A stretch of 64,000 nucleotides of DNA from Arcuatula senhousia (Eukaryota; Mollusca; Bivalvia; Mytilida; Mytilidae), in the NCBI GenBank assembly GCA_963971305.1, contig OZ020307.1, positions 2,245,501 to 2,309,500 on the forward strand, read 5' to 3'. Positions 24,465 through 35,400 of this stretch are shown here, in pieces. Numbering within the stretch: position 1 is the first letter of the stretch; each line of letters starts with the position of its first letter. The notes beneath the pieces were generated by a model. It saw nothing but the letters and a program-made list of their open reading frames with translations, made no database searches and was not told the DNA's origin. A program made the position numbers and the translations under genes.

Positions 24465-24840
24465 TACAATCTACTCTGATTTTTTGGTAACAACGTAGTT
24501 TACCTGACCAGTTTTTAGATCAAGAAGCAAAGGTGTATCAAAGGGGTAATCAAATATCATTATATCGAAAAGACAAAGACAAAATCGGTAGAAAAAAAAC
24601 ACATCATTACTAAACGAACCGCACAACAACAACAAATAAAAAAAAAACAAAAAAACCCCAAAATCCCATACATTACAACAAAATCGCATTCAGCAATGTG
24701 AACTTAAGACGAAACGAGAATGAACTCAGGCGCTCCGGAAGAGTAAGCAGTTCCAGCTTGCTATAGCACACCCGTCACGTTGCTAAAGATCGATTTAGTG
24801 TTGGTCAAATTAAAGATTAAAAGAAATTGCGACTTAATGT
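24465..24840 (-). repeat. Interspersed repeat with CTCTTCCGGAGC core, copy (-)
   Basis: Reverse-complement reading gives GTGACGGGTGTGCTATAGCA, CTGCTTACTCTTCCGGAGC, a T-rich GTT stretch, then TTTTGTCTTTGTCTTTTCGA and a tail CACCTTTGCTTCTTG. The same order is seen at 42745-43010 (+), 46220-46440 (+), 33865-34410 (+), 30415-30665 (-) and, shorter, 50870-51030 and 62465-62545. It is probably a non-autonomous SINE-like or MITE family; no tRNA-type promoter boxes were confirmed. Confidence 0.7.
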
Positions 24841-24954
24841 TTTATTCCGGTACCAGCCATTGGTAGAGAAACTTCAGCAGAACATGGCTCATCAACTGCA
24901 TTTGTCCAAAGATTTAAAGCGGGTAGGACGAATGATTTATTGTTAGCTAGACCT

Positions 24955-25505
24955 TAGTGAGTGAGTGAGTTGGTGTTTTACGTATAGGTTATTTACAGGC
25001 GATAAATATGAAAAGGGTAATAAGATGAACATGAAATGATGATGATAAATGAAATATGGGGGTGGGGTGGGGTGGGACACAAAGGATCGGTTTATTTTGA
25101 AGAACCACAGGAAAAGGGGAGAGGTGGGTAAGGGGCGGAAAATTTAGCCTATGTGGTGCACTACTTGGCGGTCCACAAAGGGGTCTTTTACGTGCATGAA
25201 CCGTGGCACTCTCCACACACGTTGGCCCACCATGGTCAGCGGTCAGGGTTTCCGCATTATAGACCTGACAACCCCCGCGGACGAGGGCAACCCTATTCTG
25301 CCACCTAGGGTACACACTTGGTCGCTCTGTGGGCTGAGCTCTGACCCGACGTCAGAATCCCAAGACCCTTAGTCGCCTCTAACGACAAGCTAGGCTCTGC
25401 TGTAAGCCTATTCGCCACCCGGGCCCCGCACGGGACATCTTTGTTGAGTGAAACCTGAATGTCTGTAGCACTTCTGCAGCTAGGAACTACCATCAATGCC
25501 TAGGG
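24955..25505 (-). repeat. SINE-like dispersed repeat with (ACTC)n tail, copy 1
   Basis: The left end GTGAGTGAGTGAGTTGGTGT is, on the minus strand, an (ACTC)n tail after AACACCAACTCACTC. The body contains GTCTTTTACGTGCATGAACC, GCGGTCCACAAAGG and a GC-rich 5' part. A shorter copy lies at about 53270-53575 (+) with the same tail. Short tandem tails are typical of LINE-mobilised elements. Open frames inside are not conserved between copies. Confidence 0.7.
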
Positions 25506-26268
25506 ATCACATGTTGTTGGAAGCTTTGTTTGAAGCTGTTTTAAAACACATGTCGTAAAAAAAAGATGGGAAACATAAAGCATCAAGATCTTTATATAAA
25601 GATATACAAAACTTGGTCAAGTATTAACTCACACTGAGGTGGTGTTTTCGACCTCGTTCAAAAGATCATATTGTTCTTACCCGAAACTATTTAATTTTCA
25701 TTTCATTGTCCACCTCCTTTATTAATGATATGATCTGGAATAGTCTTCCGTAGCTGTAATGATTCTATTCATTATGGTGCATTTTGCCTATATGATTACG
25801 TTAGTCACAAGGACCCTCAAGATCACTTATAACCTTGCGTCATAAAAGATTCAAAATGACCTTCGAAATTGCGTCATTTGTAATGGATAAATATTTAGAA
25901 AAAAACAAAACATTTTTTTTTCTCCATCTCATCACAACAGTCTCCAAGTAATTAAAATTACACGCGCTAATTTAATCATCGGGTGGTAGTTTAATTTCGA
26001 CGCGAGTTTTCCCGCCATTATAAATTTTAAATGTTTTCTTAATTTTTTGTCGGAGGAACAGGTTCTCCTTTTGAGAAAGTCGTGGATTAATTGATTTGTC
26101 TGCCCCCAATTACTGATTATTTTTCATTTTAACAATCTCGCCAAGGCTCGCATGTTGAAAAATATTATCTTTAGGTGGAGAAATCTACTTGATCCTGTCT
26201 GAAGGAGAGCCTAGATTCTTGAATAGATAACTTGAATAGAACTTTTAGAAAATACAGCCAACTTTATA
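25506..26268. other. Convergent spacer between genes A and B
   Basis: No gene is recognised; the sequence is AT-rich. Genes A (+) and B (-) end tail to tail on either side. Confidence 0.4.
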
Positions 26269-26274
26269 TTTATT
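26269..26274 (-). terminator. Putative polyadenylation signal of gene B
   Basis: The minus strand reads AATAAA about 180 nt downstream of the gene B stop codon (26452). Position and sequence fit a poly(A) signal, but such hexamers are common in AT-rich DNA. Confidence 0.35.
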
Positions 26275-26451
26275 CACATTAGTCTTTCCATATATTGACA
26301 ATGCTATATACATAATAAATTTATCTACACCTTTGATTTTGCATAAAATTTCTTTTAAGAGGCCATTTATGACAAATTGTTACGTACGCGTCGTTTTCAA
26401 TGATTTCTTATATACACCATCACAAAAGCATGATACAAAATGAATTTAGAA

Positions 26452-29400
26452 TCAGAATTTTGTCATGTAGTTTTCATCGGAGAACGTGAGGTTTTCAAAG
26501 CCATTTAATTCCTTTTCGTTTGGAGGCTGTATTACTTCACTGTAATATTTCTCTTCTGTTTTTGGCTTTTTGTATTTGTAAGCCTTGGCTACCACAACAA
26601 ACACCAAGAAATCAGCAAACATCAGAATTCCAAGCAAGAAAAACAGATATTCTGTTTTCCCTTCGTTAATTTCATCTGGAAACCAAGAATCTGAAATAAT
26701 GAAAAAAAAAACCGAATAAATTTCGATATTTTGTAGAATTTTAAACGGTCAATACTTTGATTTAAATCTGCGCTAACCAATGAGCAAGCATATAGATTAA
26801 ACATTTAAGTTCCTTTATCTACAAGTGGTTAAACAAAACATTTACCCTTTATGAACATAAAACGTTTTACACGAAATGAGATTTTCTTTAAATTTATATA
26901 GATTTCCAAATTCACACGAGAAAAGTCCCTTGCAAACATGATTTTCATACTTTTTTTTACAAGAAAAGTCCCTTGGGAACATGATTTTCAGACTTGTTTT
27001 TACATAGAATTATTCACGATGGATCTTTATATGAAAGTACAACTAATTTAGAGGTCTTTAGTAGTAGGCTTTGCAAAACCTTTAGATGCTCCAAAATAAG
27101 AGCTTTTCGCAACCCATCATTTCCAATTAATGTGTTAATTTATAATTCTCCTTACGACTGTGTTTTTGTGTGTTTTGAGTTATGTCGTCTATTTATTCGT
27201 TCTGTTCTTGTTCGTGTTTACTGGTTTTGTCTTTTGCTCTTTCGGACTATTGACATTCGGATGCCCCTTTGCTTTATGTTTTGTTTTCTAACATTTTTAT
27301 TGCGTCCCAATCGATGACACATTATCTATAAAAGTATAAGATTTTTAAATTCATTAAAAAAAAAAAAACACCAGGTTTCTTTTCTTGTACTGATAATCAA
27401 TACCCTCGGTGCTGGTTTTGGCTTCCCTGTTCGAACGTTTTGGGTATGAGAACTTTTCCTTCAATACTTTGGTTTTCGATCTTCCAATAATTGTGATTAA
27501 AAACACTGCTGATCAGAGGTTACCCTTGAAAAATGCATATGCAGCGTCCAATTAAAGACTGAAGTGAATCTTTGTCATTTCTTTGCTTTCTTCGACTCAT
27601 TATTTAAAACATTGTAGAAAACACAAAATTCCTTCCTCACCTGGAGGTTCATTATTCAAAACATTGTAGAAAACACAAAAATCCTTCCTCACCTGGAGGT
27701 TCCGTTCCTGTTATTCCTCTGACTATTTTTAGAATAGCCTCTGATACATAATTACCCAGACCAGACATCATCAAGAACAACCCCATACAAACTCCCTGCA
27801 TAAAATCAGGGGCCTGAGAGTAGGCGAATTCTAATCCTGAAAATATAATGATAAATAGTCCGTGTAATAAAATATTGGAATACCTGAAAATGTGAACAAA
27901 CATCAGTTACGTTCGCGATCGATGCGATAAATTTAAACGTATCAGCGATGTTTTTTTTTTAAATAGACATTGACAAGAATACATATTTTTTTTTTGCCCA
28001 CATGCCCATGAAAACAGTTGCTCTGTCCACTTTATGTTATATAATTCACTATCACCAACAAGTGAGCCCCCCCCCCCCCAAAAAAAATGGATGACTTGCA
28101 TGTAATATGCGAGCGAAGCTCACTATTGTAGAGAGTCTGCCAAATTGCACTAGACTCAAAATACGATGGTTGAAAATAAATTCTTTCATCATTTGGAAGG
28201 CATCGGACCTTTTCGAAAATACAGCGAGACCCTTTATTTTCTCTTATTTATTTACAAACGGTAATAAACCAAAACCTTTTCTTGTTGTTAATAACTTTCT
28301 CAATAAATAATAACTATCTAACGAACGAACACTAGTTGTTTTGTTTTTACACAAATATGGCTTTCTCTCGCGGGAATTCGATACTGTAGTGACCTTTTAC
28401 CCATAGTGCATATATAGTCATGCGCAGAAAAATGGTGGGAAATATCATCACATTGTCCTTAATAAGTTCTGTCAATCAATTTTAGGAACTTTTCATAACA
28501 CAGATTCATTAAAATAAAGTGATCAGCAACTGTTTTTCTACATATGTATGATAATTTGGTCCTACCTAATCTGAAAATAAAATCCTAATCATAATCCATC
28601 CTTATCCTATGTGGTCCCTCAAACTGACAAAGTTAAATGATCATTTGGATACGTCGTCATTTTCCACCAGGTTTCTGTGGCAATCTTTTGCAGACAGTAC
28701 TTGGCAATTATAGATACGGGTATACAAAAAATATAACAAAACCTGGCAGAAGAGCGGTGACATTTTGATGTCGTCTGCTTGTCGAATGATATGACGTCAC
28801 TGAAGGATCGATTAAGTTATGGATGATGTTGTCCCAGCCGCAAACCATTGTTTTGGCGTTTTTACGGATAATACATTTTTTTCAAATAAATTAATAGATT
28901 TTTATCCAAAAGTGGACCTTCTTAGCTATTGATCCAGCCGAGGGTATTTTGACATTTTTTCCAGATCCAATCAAGGTTAAACCCAGTTTTGGTTGCACCT
29001 ATTATCATATTGATTTTGTATCTTCGCGAGCTTTTAGAGCAGAGCCATTATCATATTATACTCTATTTACCGGAAATACTTGCAAACACTTCACTGGCGC
29101 CGACAAGTGCAAATTCCGGAACCTGTGCGAAGAAGGAGATTGTAGAAGCATTAAATGTATCTCCGGCGAGGTCTTGTACAACGCCCCCAGTCGCTGCCAG
29201 GTCCTTTTTACGGACGATCTCTAATATACCAGCCACGACAACAGACAAGGTGGCAAGAATAAACCCAACGCCTGAAATTAACATCAGCAATACTAGTATT
29301 TAACACTACAGAATACAAGGTGGCAAGAATAAACCCAACGCCTGAAATTAACATCAACAATTTAATAGGGGATTTAAAAAAAAATACACTGACATGAATT

Positions 29401-32400
29401 CAGTTGCATAGCAGCGCAGATATACCTTCATATGAGCAAACGTTTTTGTGTGTGTGTGTGTGTTTTTTTTTTTAACAACAACGGTTGCTCACCAGCATGA
29501 AATATTCAAATATAAGACCTTTACTTTTTAAAAGTAAATCTGCAGATTTTAAACCATTTCTTAAAATTTAAGATGCATCAACAGTTAAGTATTATTCTTT
29601 TTCCTGAAAATGAACTTTTATCAGTTATAAACTGGTCATTGAAACTGCGAAGATAGGGTCCATTTATATCGGTCAAAGATCTCATTGGATCATATGTGTT
29701 TCGTATTCATTGTTAATTCATGGTTTGTATTCGTATTTGCTTGATCTACATGGGTGAAGTTTTGCTAATAAGGTTATCAAATGAAGATATTAACAATCAA
29801 GGTGAACTTACAGAAGTCATGTTTGCCTAGTTTAAGTATGTATGTTTAAGATAATTGAGAGACTAACCTATTCTTTGTAAATGTGTAGGATGTATATTAA
29901 ACTTAGCCAAGGCTGGATAAACAATTCTGTCCAATATAGGGATCAAGACTAAGATAATGAGAGTGTTAAAGATGTTAAGTAAGGCTGCTGGCATCTTGGC
30001 ACCATCCACATACACACTCATACGTTCACTTTGTAAGAAGAAAGATGACTGCATCTGAAAGAAAGGTTAAATGGGAAGTAAAATAATAGGGCTTGAAAAC
30101 AAAGCTAGAGTATTAATTCTTTAAAAAACTATTGAAGTTCAATAACAATACATGTGAAGAATAATGAGACAGAAAACGTAAGTTCTTTTATGAATATTTA
30201 ATGAATGGATATGGAGTTGTTAATGGCAACAAAGCTCCAGACTTGATGTAAATGAACATGAGACCATAACACATATGAAAATTGTTAAAAAAGTGAATTT
30301 TAAATGGATTGTTCAACAAAAGCTTTAACCTATAATTATTGCAACTTTACTTGTAGTAAACGATAGATGTAATCATGAAAGTAAGATTAGTCTATATTGC
30401 ATTATAATACGAATTAGAAAGAAGCAAAGAGGCACAAACGGGGCATTCGAGTGTCAAAAGTCCGAAAGGGCAACGACAAAACCGGTAAACACGAAAAGAA
30501 CAGCACGAAGAAACACAAAACACAAAATCAACTGAACGGAAATCAACAACGTTAACTCAAGTCGTAACAAGAGTGAATTCAGGTGCTCCGGAAGAGTAAG
30601 CGGTTTCTGCCTTTTATAGCACACCCGTCGTGCTGCTTATTTCCTATTCAGTGTGTCAAATCCGGTAAAGGAAGACAAAACAAAACTCTCTAAGACAAAC
30701 AAAAATCTGCAATCATCAGAGAGATAGAAATCCCATAATTGTGCACCAGTGCATGGTGTCTACCGTAAATTTCTTGAGTGAAGACGTCAGCAACCGAGGA
30801 GCAACATAACCATGAGTTATGTTTATAAGTGAAAAGAAGCACTTCCTATAGAAAAATTCGAAACGATATCGGTATTGAAGGAGAAATTTTACTTCACTAT
30901 TTATTTGGATTCGATTCACAGGAATATATATTCTATATTCTATCCTTGCCTGTGAATAGATTGCCCAGTATATGATGATCAGGAAGAAGACGGGTAGAAT
31001 TCTGAGTACTGCTATTACTCCGTCGACCATTTCATCGCTGTATTTCCCTCGTGCCTCATCGAAACCACGACATCGTGTAGCACAACACACTCCTACCGTA
31101 TCTTCTATTATACTTCCTATGTTGTATAAATAAAATAAATTAGTTAGGATATATTATAAAATCAAAACACTAATTGATATCATTTAAAAAAATGTTTGAT
31201 TTTGTTATGATGTATATATATGCAAATTTCTAACAGTAACCTATTACTAAAAGCATGTGAATAAAAATAGTTGGACTGACGAACACGACTGCTTCTCCCT
31301 AAAAGTTAGAACAAGGAAGCCAAAAAAGTATCAGGATTTGACCATGGACTGTACCTGGTTTTAGGAACATTTTAGGAAAATTAAAAAAATCATATAAATG
31401 GCCAAATTTGATTATGACATGGCAGACGACAAGACTTTTGACTAGGGATGTCTGTTCTTTTGTTGAGGGTTATCTAATCAGTAGTTTGTATTTTTTTTTA
31501 CTGAGGATGAGTTTCAATAAAACCGTTATTTTCGTTATTCTGCTTATGAATATTGAAGGATAAATAAGTTGTAACGATAAGAGGTTAAATGTTGAGATGA
31601 CAAAAATATGGTTTTGTTGGTTAGTTTCTGTATCATCTTGTCTAATACATGTAACATCACTTTGGCTATTGATCAAATCAAGCAGCCTCATGTGTCTACT
31701 CCATATGTCACAATAGAGGAATGTCTGGTGCCAAAGATGACAATATTGAATGACAGACATACTTTTCTGTTTCTGTTTTTGGACGCTTTAAAGTAAATCA
31801 TCACCATCTGTGTATGTGAAATATGACATTTCAACCACAATGCATAGAATAACACATTGTTTCCTTGACTCACTCACTCAGTCACTGCTTTGTGTATTTG
31901 TTTAACTTTTTTATTCTTATATCATGGGTCATCTTCACTAGCCAAGGGTTACGATCCGCTAGCGGATCATAACCCTTGGCTAGCGAAGATGATCATGGGT
32001 ATGGGTAAGGTATTTTTTGCAATCTAGGTAATCTAGAATGGATGCCATGCTGACGACATTTTGTGTGACATGCAAGTTTTACAAAATACAAATATGTACA
32101 AATGTGTTTCTTGCCCCCAAAGTGCACTTAAACTATTTGTATCTTACCACCAGGTTGTGTGATTTTGTATTGCCGTTTAGCCACAACAAATATAATTAAG
32201 GCAATGAACATGCTAACTAATGGAATCAGGAACCCGATCTCAAAGCTAATATTCTGCTGGACGTAAGCCACCCCGGAATATGCTACTAATGCACCAGCGT
32301 TGATGAACCAGTAAAACCTACAAACAGAATAGGGTAATTCTTAAAGTTTTTAATTATTGATTGTACCACAGAAAGTATTTCAATTAAATGCGACCGATTG

Positions 32401-35400
32401 AGTTTCACCACAAGCATATTGCTTATAAATGAATAAAAAAAGGATAACCATTTGGTTGAATGTAAGATTTACTGTTCGTGTTGTTTATACTATTAATTTG
32501 TCTGAATATTCTTTAACTTTATCATTTTGATATACCAAAAAGGCAAAACTTTGGTTCGTGGATTGATCTTTTTGAACTTACAACATTCAAATGAACTCCA
32601 AGAACAGTATAGATGTGTATCAAAGTATTAGGAAAAACATGTTTAATATGAGTTGTATATTTCTTGCATCCCTCATCAACCGACATAAACTCATATCAGA
32701 ATACAAATACACAGGAAGAATAGAAACGCATGTTTTTGCATGTTTGAAAAAGCATCCGTTTTCACATGTTTATCATGGACAAACGCAGGATAGACGCATG
32801 TAGAAAAAAAAATGTGTTTTTCGTATGTTTTGTAACACATGTAAAACATGTGTTTAACATAGGTTTTTCATATCCAAAACTTAAGAGCCATTCTCCATTA
32901 GGACCAAAATGGTTCGGACATGACATTAAAATAATTTGATTTTTAGAAATATGACAGGTTCAAGATGACTGTACACTTCTTCAAAGGATGATTACAGTAT
33001 AAGTTGGCATCTGATATAAATACCTTTAGTTTCTAATTTATTATGTTTTTCATGCGTGGTACTATTTCTACGTTTACAATGTGTTCATGATGATCATACG
33101 TTTACATATGTTTTTCATGCGTAAAACATTCGTTACGATTTTTCCTGTGTACCTAAATGGGTATAAAAAGGGTAATTAAGTTATGCTGTACATGCAAGGA
33201 GCCCCCTTACATCATTAGAGGGTCAAAAACTAAAAGTATTGAACGAAACATACAGATATTGTTCTTTTACTCTTTTTGCACTGAAAATATTTTATTTCAT
33301 TTTTGAACTTGTCTGCTTAAAAAAGATCTAAAGGGGAATTGTGGAGAAGGGGTTTACCATTATTCACATCAAAATCTATCAAATAACAAAATGAACAATA
33401 AGGTGATCAAACACATACCAATTAAAGAAAGATTGGACAGCTTCTGGGCCCATATCGTCAACTTGCTGAGCCCCAAATGGACCAACATTAGCTTTAATTC
33501 CGCCAGTCCCAATGGCAATGAATATAAGTCCACCAAAGAACAGAGATCTTCTGCTTTCCTGGAATCAGAAAAACCCTTACGGCTTAATGACAAAAAGATG
33601 GTGGTATTTTTACTCCAAATACCGAATTACATTTTGTCTTCAAAACTTGTTATATTTTTGACATCAAACTGGTTTTACATTATGACATCAATACTTGTTA
33701 AACATTATGACTTTAATAAATGTTTTACATTTAGGAATCATTATTTGTTTCAAAGTTTGGCATCGATACTTGCTCTACATTTTGGTAACAATATATCAAA
33801 TCAATCAGATGAGAACAGATGTTTGTTTGACATAGAGGTATGGAACCGGATTTGACCCGGACTTAATCGATTGTTGGCAACGTGGTGGGTGTTCTATAGT
33901 GACCAGAAACTGCTTACTCTTCCGGGGCACCTGACTTTAATTCGCGTTGCTGATTACATTAAATACGGAAGAATATGGAATATGTGCCAGAAAGACACGA
34001 TCCACATATTGAATGTACAATGCAAAATTTCGCTGCATGTGAAGCGCTTTTCTGGATTAACCTTCATCAGACACGCTAGGAGTAAAAACTTTGGAAAACC
34101 GGTAGTATATAAGATTTGATAAAACAAAAACAGAAGCCAAAAAATATTACAACAATGACCAAACAAATAAATTTATCAATTTTTAAAGAAATAGCCAAAC
34201 GTTGTCAAATTTTGGAAATATGTAAACTGTGTCTCTCCAACACATATTCCAGTACTCGAAAATACATAAGAGCATACAACTGAAGCTTTGTTTGTTATAT
34301 GTGATTTTGTATGCTGTGTGATTTGTTTTTGTATCTTGTGTAATTATTTTTGCCTATTCAAATTTACGACTTCCGATTGCCCTATTGGTACACCTTTGCT
34401 TCTAGTTTCATGATGGCACCGATACTTGTTTTACATCATTACAGGTAAGGTGGTGAATGGGAGTTTACAATAGATAGTATATAAATTTGGTAGTAACATA
34501 CCACGGTCATATCATATTTAGCACCTTCTTCGTCCTGGCCGAACCATTTACTGTAGTCTACAGCTGAAGCGGGTAGCAACACCAAACCTTTAATCAAAGC
34601 ACTAAAGCGTTAAAAGGCAAGCGAAATAGATAAGTAATGAAATAGATTGGTTCTCTTTTAACATGTTTGTAAAAATGTTTACGGGCGAGGATAGAGAGTT
34701 CTGCAGATGAACACTATCGTGTCCCCCTCCCCGGGCACGGAAAAATATTTCATGTACATATACATGATATTATAATATTAGATAAAATGCATGACATGTA
34801 TCGGAATCGTACACAAATGGTATCGATTCAAACACCCCTTCAATAAAAAAAGAACTCGTCCAACATAACGCATCATTGTGTATTGCGTACCGAAGTTCAT
34901 AAATGAATCAGCAAGAAACCTTGCATAAACAAATGAAATAACAAAAATGCTTAAAGGTGAAGTGCAAGAACATATCAAGAAACATATATTCTGTCTAGAA
35001 TGGTGTTGTACTTTCCCGCTTACCTAGTATATACAATAGATCAGAACCCAGAATGGTGTTGTACTTCCCCGCTTACCTAGTATATACAATAGACCAGAGC
35101 CCAGAATGGTGTTGTACTTTCCCGCTTACCTAGTATGTATAGTAGACCAGAACCCAGAATGGTGTTGTACTTCCCCGCTTACCTAGTATATACAATAGAC
35201 CAGAGCCCAGAATGGTGTTGTACTTTCCCGCTTACCTAGTATGTATAGTAGACCAGAACCCAGAATGGTGTTGTACTTCCCCGCTTACCTAGTATATACA
35301 ATAGACCAGAGCCCAGAATGGTGTTGTACTTTCCCGCTTACCTAGTATATACAATAGACCAGAGCCCAGAATGGTGTTGTACTTCCCCGCTTACCTAATA

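Noticed and set aside
24989..25372. Frames of 73-108 aa in the ACTC-tailed repeat
   Set aside because: The second copy at 53270-53575 does not keep these frames, so they are not conserved coding regions.
33391..33855. 154-aa + strand frame
   Set aside because: It runs antisense through exon B4 and repeat sequence and has no motif of its own.
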